Source: Clostridia bacterium (GTDB lineage: Bacteria > Bacillota > Clostridia > Lachnospirales > Lachnospiraceae). Taken from it: a stretch of 64,000 nucleotides of DNA. A program made the position numbers and the translations under genes. Below the pieces are notes generated by a model. That model had not been told where the DNA came from, did no database searches, and was given only the letters and a program-made list of their open reading frames with translations. The stretch covers positions 21,988 through 85,987 of the forward strand of contig SAAB01000008.1 of assembly GCA_009929615.1 (NCBI GenBank). The letters are read 5' to 3'. Positions within the stretch are counted from its first letter, which is position 1, and each line of letters opens with the position of its first letter. Positions 25,637 to 33,830 of the stretch are shown here, one piece after another.

Positions 25637-26608
25637 CTATTCTGTCCGCACCCTTGGGTCCACAAACTGATACAGCATATCTACAATAAAATTAATAACA
25701 ATGACAAGCACTGTAATGTAAAGAACAACAGCCTGTACAATCGGATAATCTCTGTTTGTTATGGCCGTTACCAGAAGCCGTCCCATGCCGGTGACATTAA
25801 ACACCTGTTCCACCACAATACTGCCTGCAAGAATCTCAGCGGCTACCATGGCGATAAATGTAATAACGGGAATCAGTGCATTCTGAAAAACGTGTATATA
25901 TAATACTTTTTTCGTGCGGTTTCCTTTACTGTAAGCCGTACGAACATAGTCTTTTTTCACTTCACTAAGTACAGAATTTCTTAAAAACTTCACAACCATG
26001 GCAATCTTTGGAATAGCGATGGCAATGGCCGGAAAAATCAGATACTGTAAACATCTGCCCAGATTCTCCTGAGGCATGACAAATTTACCCGGCTGGAAAA
26101 ATTTAAGAATCAATCCAAAAAAGAAAGTTATAATCATTCCCAGAAAGAAAGCAGGAATCGCCATCGTTATCTGGGTAAGCATATTAATCAAAGTATCTAT
26201 CCAGGTTCCCTCTTTTCTCGCCGAAACAATGCCCAGCGGAATGGCCAGAACCAAAATAATAATAAAAGACATTACCGCCAAAAGGACGGTTACCGGAAGT
26301 CTCTGGTTTAAAAGGCTGCTTACCGGAACACCATCATACTGATAGGATTCACCAAAATCACCGGATAAAGCCCCTTTAAGCCATGACACATAGCGCTCAG
26401 GCAGGGGCTTATTCAGCCCCATCTCTTCCCTGAGAGCTTCAACCCGTTCCGGCGTTGCCGACGGTCCGAGCTTTGTTGTTGCAATATCCCCCGGAATGAC
26501 AGAAAAGGCCACAAAAGTGACCATGGATACAAGTAACAAAGTTATAATGAGAGTTATTATTTTTTTTAGCATGTATTTCATGGTTTGTTTTGTGCCCTTT
26601 CTGCTCAT
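25637..26608 (-). CDS. peptide ABC transporter permease (DppB type)
   Basis: 323 residues, six predicted membrane helices. Typical DppB pattern: MLKKIITLIITLLLVSMVTF at the N-terminus, then PGDIATTKLGPSATPERVEA, and the cytoplasmic loop KKDYVRTAYSKGNRTKKVLY. C-terminal RDYPIVQAVVLY and FVDPRVRTE end. Start uncertain: ATG at 26606-26608 or ATG at 26579-26581; neither has a strong ribosome binding site. Part of the four-gene peptide uptake operon. Confidence 0.92.
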   Translation of the reverse strand: MSRKGTKQTMKYMLKKIITLIITLLLVSMVTFVAFSVIPGDIATTKLGPSATPERVEALREEMGLNKPLPERYVSWLKGALSGDFGESYQYDGVPVSSLLNQRLPVTVLLAVMSFIIILVLAIPLGIVSARKEGTWIDTLINMLTQITMAIPAFFLGMIITFFFGLILKFFQPGKFVMPQENLGRCLQYLIFPAIAIAIPKIAMVVKFLRNSVLSEVKKDYVRTAYSKGNRTKKVLYIHVFQNALIPVITFIAMVAAEILAGSIVVEQVFNVTGMGRLLVTAITNRDYPIVQAVVLYITVLVIVINFIVDMLYQFVDPRVRTE

Positions 26609-26624
26609 CCTGAGATGAGATTAT

Positions 26625-28202
26625 TTATTCAGTAAAATATACCAGTGCCATATCCTGGGCTGCACATGGATAGAATACATATCCAGCCAGTTTTTCATTT
26701 ACGGCTACAAGGTTTGCCGGATCCTGTACATAGATGGATGCAGCATCTTCTGCCAGAATCATCTGGCATTCTTTATAAAGTTTAACTTTTTCCTCATCAT
26801 CAATAGATGCCATAGCATCTGTATATGCTTTATCAAAATCAGCATTGTTATAATTTGTGAAGTTGTTGGATGCTGTACTTAAGTTTTTAGCTAACCAGCT
26901 GCTTGGAGATAATGTACCATCTACAGCAACAACCGTTGCTTCATAATCACGTCCAACATAAACCTGATCATACCATGTAGAGAATTCTACAGTATTAATC
27001 TGTGCTGTAATACCGATTTCTTTCAGATTTTCAACGATAACCTGAGCTGTGCTCTCATGTGGTGCATAGTTATTAGGTACGGTAATTGTAAATTCAAAAC
27101 CGTCACCATAACCTGCTTCTGTAAGAAGAGCTTTCGCTTTCTCTAAATCTCTGGAATATACAGTTTCTGTTTCTTCGTTATAATATTTCTTAAATGCTGG
27201 AATCATATTCGTTCCAATCAGATGACTCTTGCCGCCGAAAAGAAAATCATTAATCATATCTTTATCTACAGCATAAGCTAAAGCCTGACGTACTCTGACA
27301 TCGTTAAAAGGTTCTACAGCATTATTCAGGAACATACCCTGAACATAGTTTACACTGCCTTCCATGATGTTAAAGCCACTGCTCAATGTTTCAGCCTGAT
27401 CTACAGTCAGATACTGGTATACATCCAGTGAACCTGCCTGAAGTTCTGTTAAAGCAGTATCTGCATCAGCAACAATCTTAAATTCGACTTTATCCAGATA
27501 TGGAAGTTCTGCATTCCAGTAACCTTCATAAGCTTCTACAACAAAGCTCTGGCCCGGTGTAAAAGATACGAATTTAAAAGGACCTGTGCCGATTGGCTGA
27601 GTTTCAAAATTAGCTTCGTTACTCTGCGGAAGAATAGCCAGTGTCAGTGCGGAAAGGAATTCGGAATTTCCTTCTTTTAAATGCACTTCAACGGTCTTAT
27701 CATCAACAACATCCACACTCTCTAAATTAGAAAATGCGGAGGATTCACCCTGAATCTCCGCATAGCGTTCAATCGAATATTTAATATCTTCCGTGGTGAC
27801 TGCTGAGCCATCGTGGAAGGTGATTCCATCTCTCAATGTAAAGGTATAAACCTTTGCATCATCTGAAACCGTATACTCGCTTGCAACTGCAGGTATAAGG
27901 TCTCCGTTCTGATCAGCCTTTACAAGGCCTTCAAAGACATTGAATAAAACTTCCTTAGTTCCTGCGTACGCCATTTTGTGCGGGTCAAGACTATCCAAAT
28001 CCTGAGCGATACCAACGGTTACTTCGCCGCCTTTTACAGCCGCTCCGCCAGCCTGTGCCTCAGTTTCTGTGGTCGTTGTTTCCGAAGAGTTCTTACTCTC
28101 TGCTGAAGCCTCGCCTCCCTTGCCGCCTCCACATGCGCAGAGTGCAACAGATACTACAAGTGTCATTACGCCTAAAAGAATCTTATTTGTTCTTTTTTTC
28201 AT
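26625..28202 (-). CDS. peptide ABC transporter substrate-binding lipoprotein (SBP_bac_5)
   Basis: 525 residues. A signal peptide with lipobox LCAC (Cys about residue 24) and a Ser/Thr/Glu-rich linker anchors it outside the membrane. The family motif appears as HKMAYAGTKEVLFNVFEGL and later TFTLRDGITFHDGSAVTTED. It captures peptides or related solutes for the permease complex. First gene of the operon, divergent from pepF, which suggests that imported peptides are the substrates degraded by PepF. Confidence 0.93.
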   Translation of the reverse strand: MKKRTNKILLGVMTLVVSVALCACGGGKGGEASAESKNSSETTTTETEAQAGGAAVKGGEVTVGIAQDLDSLDPHKMAYAGTKEVLFNVFEGLVKADQNGDLIPAVASEYTVSDDAKVYTFTLRDGITFHDGSAVTTEDIKYSIERYAEIQGESSAFSNLESVDVVDDKTVEVHLKEGNSEFLSALTLAILPQSNEANFETQPIGTGPFKFVSFTPGQSFVVEAYEGYWNAELPYLDKVEFKIVADADTALTELQAGSLDVYQYLTVDQAETLSSGFNIMEGSVNYVQGMFLNNAVEPFNDVRVRQALAYAVDKDMINDFLFGGKSHLIGTNMIPAFKKYYNEETETVYSRDLEKAKALLTEAGYGDGFEFTITVPNNYAPHESTAQVIVENLKEIGITAQINTVEFSTWYDQVYVGRDYEATVVAVDGTLSPSSWLAKNLSTASNNFTNYNNADFDKAYTDAMASIDDEEKVKLYKECQMILAEDAASIYVQDPANLVAVNEKLAGYVFYPCAAQDMALVYFTE

Positions 28203-28255
28203 AATTGTCTCCCTCTCAATTAAGTAATTGCTCTCATTATTAAATTGTCCCCCTC

Positions 28256-28284
28256 ATTTTATACGATTGATAAAAAAAAATCAA
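28256..28284 (-). promoter_or_regulatory. promoter of the peptide ABC operon
   Basis: On the minus strand: TTGATT (28279-28284), 17 bases with a long T-run, TAAAAT (28256-28261). Confidence 0.45.
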
Positions 28285-28291
28285 TGGATTA

Positions 28292-28320
28292 TTGATAAAA
28301 ATACAAGAATTTATTATACT
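28292..28320 (+). promoter_or_regulatory. promoter of pepF
   Basis: TTGATA (28292-28297), 17-base spacer, TATACT (28315-28320). The predicted start is only a few bases before the AAAGGAGG ribosome binding site (28331-28338), so the leader is very short. Confidence 0.6.
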
Positions 28321-28345
28321 TGAAACATTAAAAGGAGGTCATACT

Positions 28346-30148
28346 ATGACAGAAACAAACAGACTACCATTACGCTCCGATGTAGAAACTCAAAATACAT
28401 GGGATTTATCCCCCCTTTTTGCCGATGAATCTGCTTTTCAGGCGGCTTTTAAAAGTGCAGTTGAAGCCATCCCTGTTTTAGCTGACTGGCGTGGACAAAT
28501 CACCAAATCCGCAAAAAACCTGTTGGACTATCTCGTTGAAAAAGACCGTCAGGCTTTGAATATTGATGCCCTTTACAGTTACGCTTTTCAAATGTCCGAC
28601 CAGGATACGGGAAATACCCGGGCTCAGGCCATGAAGGACCAGGCTCTAGGCCTTTATACCCGCTTTTTCTCAGCTATATCCTGGGAATCACCGGAAATTC
28701 TGACTTTAACACCCGAAGTTTTGAAAAACTACTATATAGAAGAAACAGGTCTTGAAAATTATCGTCACTTCCTTGAAGACACCCTCAGACAGAAGCCCCA
28801 TACTCTTTCTGCTCCTGAAGAAGAAATACTGTCTCTGAGTGCGGATATGAGCTATGGTCCTCAGACAATTTTTAATATTTTTAATAACGCAGATTTGCAT
28901 TTTCCCTCCATTGATGACGGGTCAGGTAATCTCGTAGAAATCACCCATGGACGTTTTATCACCCTGATGGAAAGTTCCAACCGTCAGGTCCGCAAAGACG
29001 CTTTTATGGGGCTTTATCACACCTATGAGTCCTTCAAAAACACCCTGGCTGCCACCTATAGTGCCAACGTCAAAAAGGAACTCTTTTTTACCAAAACAAG
29101 AAAATACGCTTCAACTATGGAAGCTCATCTGGATAACCACAATATTCCAACCACAGTTTATACCAGCCTCATTGATACGGTTCATGAATATTTGCCTGCC
29201 ATGTACCGCTATGTCGAGCTGAGAAAAAAACTTTTAAATTTGGATGAACTTCATATGTATGATGTTTATACACCTATTGTTCACTATGATTCTCCGTATA
29301 TTCCTTTTGGAAAAGCCAAAGATATGGTCCTTGACGGTCTTGTTCCATTGGGGCAGGATTATCTGGATAAACTTAAGGAAGGTTTTGACAACCGTTGGAT
29401 AGATGTCTACGAAAATCAAGGTAAACGCAGCGGTGCCTATTCCACCTGTGTTTATGGCACCCACCCTTATGTACTATTAAACTATCAGGGAAATCTGGAC
29501 AATGTTTTCACTCTGGCACATGAGATGGGCCATTCTCTCCATTCCTGTTATACAAACGAAAACCAGACCTATGTGAATTCCAACTATAATATTTTCGTAG
29601 CTGAAATTGCCTCTACCTGTAATGAATACCTGCTTATCAGCCATTTGCTTGAAACTTCGGAAAGTAAAGAAGAAAAGGCTTACCTGTTAAATCATCTGAT
29701 GGACCAGTTCAAAGGAACCCTCTTCCGCCAGACCATGTTTGCTGAATTTGAAAAGATAACCCACGAAAAAGAAGCTGCCGGAGAACCTTTGACTTGTGAT
29801 GTTTTATGCAGTATCTACAAAGAATTAAATCAGCTTTACTTTGGAGAAAACATGGTCATAGATGATGAAATTGCCATGGAATGGGCAAGAATCCCCCATT
29901 TTTACAGCCCATTTTATGTTTATCAGTATGCCACCGGCATCTCTGCCGCTATTGCTTTCGGCACAAAAATCCTTGCAAAGGAACCGGGTGCTCTGGAAAA
30001 TTACAAAAAATTTCTGAGCAGTGGATGCTCTGTAGACTGCATGGATTTGCTCAAAGACTGTGGTGTAGATATGACAACCGGGGAGCCTGTAAAGGCCGCT
30101 CTTAAGGTTTTTGAGAGTGCTATTGATAAATTGATTGAAATTTTTTGA
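28346..30148 (+). CDS. pepF: oligoendopeptidase F
   Basis: 600 residues from ATG 28346, which has AAAGGAGG 7 bases upstream; the longer frame from 28292 would start inside the promoter. M3 zinc metallopeptidase: HExxH in FTLAHEMGHSLHS (about residue 385) with the downstream Glu helix in NIFVAEIASTCNEYLL. Cytosolic, degrades imported oligopeptides. Divergent from the peptide ABC operon, a functional pairing of uptake and hydrolysis. Confidence 0.95.
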   Translation: MTETNRLPLRSDVETQNTWDLSPLFADESAFQAAFKSAVEAIPVLADWRGQITKSAKNLLDYLVEKDRQALNIDALYSYAFQMSDQDTGNTRAQAMKDQALGLYTRFFSAISWESPEILTLTPEVLKNYYIEETGLENYRHFLEDTLRQKPHTLSAPEEEILSLSADMSYGPQTIFNIFNNADLHFPSIDDGSGNLVEITHGRFITLMESSNRQVRKDAFMGLYHTYESFKNTLAATYSANVKKELFFTKTRKYASTMEAHLDNHNIPTTVYTSLIDTVHEYLPAMYRYVELRKKLLNLDELHMYDVYTPIVHYDSPYIPFGKAKDMVLDGLVPLGQDYLDKLKEGFDNRWIDVYENQGKRSGAYSTCVYGTHPYVLLNYQGNLDNVFTLAHEMGHSLHSCYTNENQTYVNSNYNIFVAEIASTCNEYLLISHLLETSESKEEKAYLLNHLMDQFKGTLFRQTMFAEFEKITHEKEAAGEPLTCDVLCSIYKELNQLYFGENMVIDDEIAMEWARIPHFYSPFYVYQYATGISAAIAFGTKILAKEPGALENYKKFLSSGCSVDCMDLLKDCGVDMTTGEPVKAALKVFESAIDKLIEIF

Positions 30149-30205
30149 AATGTGTTGGAAATTTTGTAAGATTTTACCAAAGATAAAATTTTTATAAATT
30201 TTTGA

Positions 30206-30233
30206 TTGACTTTCCTCATTTTGGGAATATAAT
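30206..30233 (+). promoter_or_regulatory. promoter upstream of glnK-amtB
   Basis: TTGACT (30206-30211), 16-base spacer, TATAAT (30228-30233), located after the pepF stop and before a strong terminator-type hairpin, so a transcript from here would run into that hairpin before glnK. Confidence 0.55.
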
Positions 30234-30250
30234 AAAACACATATTAAGAC

Positions 30251-30298
30251 AAAGATGTCTTCAGATGGAACCAACCATCTTGAAGGCATCTTTTTTTT
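30251..30298 (+). terminator. terminator hairpin, pepF terminator or glnK leader attenuator
   Basis: A stem of about 18 pairs (AAAGATGTCTTCAGATGG against CCATCTTGAAGGCATCTTT, one bulge), loop AACCAA, followed by eight T. It ends pepF transcripts, but because a promoter lies between pepF and the hairpin it can also act as an attenuator. AAGACA/TGTCTT (30246-30261) forms a competing small hairpin. Confidence 0.75.
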
Positions 30299-30366
30299 GT
30301 TTTAATCCGAAACATTTTCGGACAATCAAAAAAACATCTTTAAATTAAAATCGAGGAGGAAATCGT

Positions 30367-30705
30367 ATGAAAAAGTTGGAAATGGTCATCAAACCTGAAA
30401 AACTGGAAAGTTTAAAAGCTATACTTGATGATTGTCAGGCAAACGGTGTCATGATTACAAACATTATGGGTTATGGTAATCAGAAAGGTTACACCCAGAT
30501 GTATCGCGGTACTACATATTCCGTCAATCTCTTACCTAAGGTTAAAGTTGAAACGGTGGTGCCTGAAGATATTGCTGAAAAGATTATTGAAAAAGTAGTT
30601 GCTAAGATTACTACAGGTAATTACGGCGATGGTAAAATTTTCGTTTATGAAGTTGTTGACGCAGTTCGTATTCGTACAGGCGAACGTGGCGAAGAAGCTC
30701 TTTAA
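30367..30705 (+). CDS. glnK: PII-family nitrogen regulatory protein
   Basis: 112 residues, full PII length. The T-loop YRGTTYSVNLLPKVK keeps a Tyr at the uridylylation position, the B-loop is TTGNYGDGKIFVYEV and the C-loop AVRIRTGERGEEAL. Trimeric sensor of 2-oxoglutarate and ATP/ADP that binds and blocks AmtB. Translation starts at ATG 30367 after GAGGAGG. It is 48 bases upstream of amtB, the standard glnK-amtB pair. Confidence 0.95.
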   Translation: MKKLEMVIKPEKLESLKAILDDCQANGVMITNIMGYGNQKGYTQMYRGTTYSVNLLPKVKVETVVPEDIAEKIIEKVVAKITTGNYGDGKIFVYEVVDAVRIRTGERGEEAL

Positions 30706-30752
30706 AATTTTAACGCAGATTATATTTACTCAGAAAAAGGAGGCTATACATT

Positions 30753-31994
30753 ATGGAATATAATTTATTAGATATTGTGTGGACAATGCTGGCAGCATGT
30801 CTCGTTTACTTCATGCAGGCCGGCTTCGCTATGGTAGAAACTGGTTTTACCCGTGCAAAAAATGCAGGTAACATCGTTATGAAGAATATGATGGACTTCG
30901 TTATTGGTTCTATCGCATTTTTCCTTATCGGTTTTGCACTGATGTTTGGTCAGGGCAATGGATTCATTGGTTTATCCGGTTTCTTTAACCCTTACGGATT
31001 AGAAGCTTCCCTTCAGTCCGAACTCGGAATTGCACTTCCAATCGGTGTGTTCATGATTTTCCACACTGTATTCTGTGCAACCGCAGCTACTATCGTTTCC
31101 GGTGCAATGGCTGAACGTACAAAATTCTCAGCTTACTTAGCTTACAGTGCTTGTATCAGTATTTTCATTTACCCAATCACAGGTCACTGGATTTGGGGCG
31201 GCGGCTGGTTAAGTTCTATCGGTTTCCATGATTTTGCCGGTTCTACAGCAGTTCACTCCGTTGGTGGATGGTGTGCATTAATCGGTGCTGCAATCCTCGG
31301 ACCTCGTATTGGAAAATACCGTGCTGACGGCAAACCAAATGCTATTCCAGGACACAGCTTACCACTCGGTGCTTTAGGAACATTTATTCTCTGGTTCTGC
31401 TGGTTTGGTTTCAACTGTGGTTCCACTACAGCTGCTACAACAGCACTTGGTGACATTGCTATGACAACAAACCTTGCAGCAGCCGCTTCAACATTAGTCG
31501 CTCTGTTCTTCACATGGGTTCGTTACGGAAAACCAGATGTTTCCATGACTATGAATGGTGCTTTGGCAGGTCTTGTAGGTGTTACTGCCGGTTGTGATAT
31601 CGTATCCAACTATGGTGCTCTTGCAATTGGTGTTATCTGTGGTTTCGCTGTTGTACTTGTTGTTGAATTTGTAGACCGTGTTCTTAAAATTGATGACCCT
31701 GTTGGTGCAACCGGAGTTCACTGGGCATGTGGTATGCTCGGTACTGTTTTAACTGGTGTATTTGCTAAAAGTTCTGTACTCGAAGAGTATGGCATGAGCC
31801 GTATCCAGTTCATCGGAATCGAAGCTCTCGGTGTTGCTGCTGTCGGTGCATTTACCGCAGTTATGGCCTTCATTATCTTCAAGGTTATTGATAAAACCAT
31901 TGGCTTACGTGTTAGTGAACAGGAAGAACTTGATGGTTTGGATACACATGAACATGGCAGCAGTGCATACGCTGATTTCCAGATTAAGATGTAA
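30753..31994 (+). CDS. amtB: ammonium transporter
   Basis: 413 residues, 11 predicted membrane helices. DIVWTMLAACLVYFMQAGFA at the N-terminus, GHWIWGGGWL, and the two pore histidines in STAVHSVGGW (about residue 167) and TGVHWACGML (about 325) are those of Amt/Rh channels. Ammonium import, gated by the GlnK product of the preceding gene. A strong terminator follows. Confidence 0.96.
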   Translation: MEYNLLDIVWTMLAACLVYFMQAGFAMVETGFTRAKNAGNIVMKNMMDFVIGSIAFFLIGFALMFGQGNGFIGLSGFFNPYGLEASLQSELGIALPIGVFMIFHTVFCATAATIVSGAMAERTKFSAYLAYSACISIFIYPITGHWIWGGGWLSSIGFHDFAGSTAVHSVGGWCALIGAAILGPRIGKYRADGKPNAIPGHSLPLGALGTFILWFCWFGFNCGSTTAATTALGDIAMTTNLAAAASTLVALFFTWVRYGKPDVSMTMNGALAGLVGVTAGCDIVSNYGALAIGVICGFAVVLVVEFVDRVLKIDDPVGATGVHWACGMLGTVLTGVFAKSSVLEEYGMSRIQFIGIEALGVAAVGAFTAVMAFIIFKVIDKTIGLRVSEQEELDGLDTHEHGSSAYADFQIKM

Positions 31995-32038
31995 TTCAAC
32001 TTTACCAATCCCTTTTAAACTTATATATATACATACAA

Positions 32039-32080
32039 AAAATAAGACCCGCATCTCCCCCGCGGGTCTTATTTTTTATT
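32039..32080 (+). terminator. amtB terminator
   Basis: AATAAGACCCGC pairs with GCGGGTCTTATT, followed by a T-run. Confidence 0.85.
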
Positions 32081-32114
32081 AAAAAGCACTCGACTTTCAT
32101 CGAGTGCTTTTCAT
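32081..32114 (-). terminator. terminator of the LspA-like gene
   Basis: AAAAGCACTCGA pairs with TCGAGTGCTTTT; placed just beyond the minus-strand stop at 32120 and back to back with the amtB terminator. Confidence 0.8.
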
Positions 32115-32119
32115 TCTAA

Positions 32120-32578
32120 TCAATCTTTATTCAGGCATTCACCCATCATCCACAAAAGGCCTCCGCCAAATACTGCGAAATCGCCCTTGTTGAAAATAAT
32201 ATTCCGAAACTTTGATGGTCCCATATTAAATCGGATATAGTCTGTTACTTCTCCATGCCGGATCCGTTCATAAGCATTGCTTGCGGCACCGCCCAGCATC
32301 ATGGATAATCCCAGTTTTTGAAGCAGATGCCCCCGTTTTCCCGAATAGGTCATCAATGCTCCTGCCAGACTTCCTACGCCAAAAAGGGTTACCATCTTAA
32401 GCTTTTCCTGATCATCCTTAAGCCATCCAAGCATAGCACCTTTATTAAAAAACTTTGTCAACACAACCTTGTCCATTAAAAAAGGCTTTTCGCTGTCTTC
32501 TTCCACATAGTCTTTCACATATTCTTTAAAAAACAAATCTTCGCCACATATCAGGGCGGCAAGACCAAACCAAATCAT
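32120..32578 (-). CDS. signal peptidase II (LspA)-like membrane protein with altered catalytic motif
   Basis: 152 residues from ATG 32576-32578 (AAAGGAGG 8 bases upstream). The C-terminal half contains GGAASNAYERIRHGEVTDYI and FNKGDFAVFGG, which align with the LspA motifs GNxxDR...VxDF and FNxAD. The first catalytic Asp is Glu here (E104); the second Asp (D133) is kept. The hydrophobic profile is less regular than in LspA, and the central region KDYVEEDSEKPFLMDK is hydrophilic. It may be an inactive or re-purposed LspA relative. It lies 36 bases after the metal exporter gene. Confidence 0.55.
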   Translation of the reverse strand: MIWFGLAALICGEDLFFKEYVKDYVEEDSEKPFLMDKVVLTKFFNKGAMLGWLKDDQEKLKMVTLFGVGSLAGALMTYSGKRGHLLQKLGLSMMLGGAASNAYERIRHGEVTDYIRFNMGPSKFRNIIFNKGDFAVFGGGLLWMMGECLNKD

Positions 32579-32614
32579 TCTGAGTACCTCCTTTGTTCCT
32601 ATTATAAACAAATT

Positions 32615-33478
32615 TTATAATGTAATTCCCAGAAAATCAATAAGAACTCCGGCGGCAACACCGCACACATATAATATACCTGTAATCCGAAGATTTTCTT
32701 TCAAAGAATCATTGGTTCGATAGAGAACAATAAGACCAACACCTGCACCAACAAGCAGTCCGGACATCATCGCCCCTACGCTCATAGTACCTTCTATATA
32801 TAATTGGGTTATAATAACCGATGCTGCACAGTTTGGTATCAAGCCTACCACACCGGAAATCAAAGAACCGATCAATGGCTGATTCAAAATAATACCACTT
32901 AAATTCTCTTCGCCAATTCCGGCAATAACCAGATTTAAAACAAAGGAAATAACAATAATGAAGAAAAATATCTGAGCTGTATGGATAACCGCAGATTTTA
33001 AAATGCTGTTACCGCTCTCACAATGGCAATGATCATGCTCACACATGTGATGAATGTCCATCTCCTGCTCCGGCTCTTTCTTAATCATCGAAAAAACAAA
33101 ATCAATGGCAAATCCAGCCACCATACCAATGACAACTTTCATGCCCAGAATCGATAAAATCATATTCATCGGTGCTTTCTGTGAAATCAATACAGGGAGC
33201 ATCTCGTCAGAAGTCGATAAAAAAATAGCAATCAGCGTGCCTCGTGTAATGACATGGCCTGCATACAGGCTGGCTGCTGCTGCTGAAAATCCACACTGTG
33301 GGAATATGCCGGCAATACTGCCAATCAATGGACCAAATCGTCCAGAAGCCTGAACCGCATGACGGGTCTTTCCACTCATCTTATGTTCAATATATTCCAT
33401 AATAATATATGTTATAAATAAAAAGGGTAACAATCGGATACCATCTTTTAGTGTATCCATAATAATATCGTACATCAC
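32615..33478 (-). CDS. putative metal/arsenic efflux membrane protein (10TM heavy-metal exporter type)
   Basis: 287 residues, about 9-10 membrane helices in two halves, each with a Pro-x-Cys motif: IFPQCGFSAAAASLYAGH (about residue 58) and LIPNCAASVIITQLYIEG (about 213). The central loop is rich in His and Cys (MDIHHMCEHDHCHCES), a probable metal-binding segment. This pattern fits the putative 10TM heavy-metal exporter family. Ion unknown. A structured RNA leader and a consensus-like promoter lie directly upstream. Confidence 0.7.
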   Translation of the reverse strand: MMYDIIMDTLKDGIRLLPFLFITYIIMEYIEHKMSGKTRHAVQASGRFGPLIGSIAGIFPQCGFSAAAASLYAGHVITRGTLIAIFLSTSDEMLPVLISQKAPMNMILSILGMKVVIGMVAGFAIDFVFSMIKKEPEQEMDIHHMCEHDHCHCESGNSILKSAVIHTAQIFFFIIVISFVLNLVIAGIGEENLSGIILNQPLIGSLISGVVGLIPNCAASVIITQLYIEGTMSVGAMMSGLLVGAGVGLIVLYRTNDSLKENLRITGILYVCGVAAGVLIDFLGITL

Positions 33479-33514
33479 AAACCTCTTTTCCAGTCTATTT
33501 CCTTATCTCTTACC

Positions 33515-33553
33515 CAGGGCCTTCCGAACAAAGTTCGGGCTTAAATGACCCTG
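33515..33553 (-). ncRNA. structured 5' leader element of the metal exporter gene
   Basis: On the minus strand, CAGGGTC (33553-33547) pairs with GGCCCTG (33521-33515), one G-U pair, and CCGAAC/GTTCGG forms an inner stem with a UUU loop; an asymmetric internal loop (ATTTAAGC against AA) separates them. The element begins at the predicted transcription start, about 37 bases before the gene. It matches no riboswitch class I can recall. Confidence 0.4.
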
Positions 33554-33559
33554 CTACAT

Positions 33560-33587
33560 ATTATCCTATGAATAGAGGCTTTGTCAA
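33560..33587 (-). promoter_or_regulatory. promoter of the metal exporter gene
   Basis: On the minus strand: TTGACA (33582-33587), 16-base spacer, GATAAT (33560-33565). Confidence 0.6.
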
Positions 33588-33600
33588 GTATTCACATTTT

Positions 33601-33717
33601 CTATTTCTTTTTCAAATGGCAGAAAATAAATATTCCTGCTCCTATCACCGCAGCCCATTTTAACAGCTTTTTGAGCCCCGGTTCACGTATTTCTTCCCAT
33701 ATGCAATTCATAATCAT
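33601..33717 (-). CDS. possible small membrane protein (38 residues)
   Basis: ATG at 33715-33717, stop at 33601-33603. The peptide begins MIMNCIWEEIREPGLKKLLK, has one hydrophobic stretch (WAAVIGAGIFIFC) and ends in CHLKKK, the layout of a single-pass microprotein. A GGAAAGGG tract lies about 9 bases upstream. It fills an otherwise empty gap between the ArAE-HAD gene and the metal exporter promoter. No homolog is recognised and coding status is unproven. Confidence 0.35.
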   Translation of the reverse strand: MIMNCIWEEIREPGLKKLLKWAAVIGAGIFIFCHLKKK

Positions 33718-33830
33718 CTCTGCACACCCTTTCCTTCAATCTATAATATCATTATATAAACTAAAGGAAATGCCCGCCATGGTTTTGGCTTACATTTCCC
33801 CTGGTTTATCTTACATTCCTGTAAGATATG

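Noticed and set aside
30251..30298. ANTAR-type antiterminator target in the glnK leader
   Set aside because: The hexaloop AACCAA has A at position 1 but lacks the G expected at position 4, and a matching first hairpin with a hexaloop was not found.
33515..33553. Manganese (yybP-ykoY) riboswitch
   Set aside because: The conserved loop sequences of that class, such as GGGGAGUAG, are absent and the element is too short.
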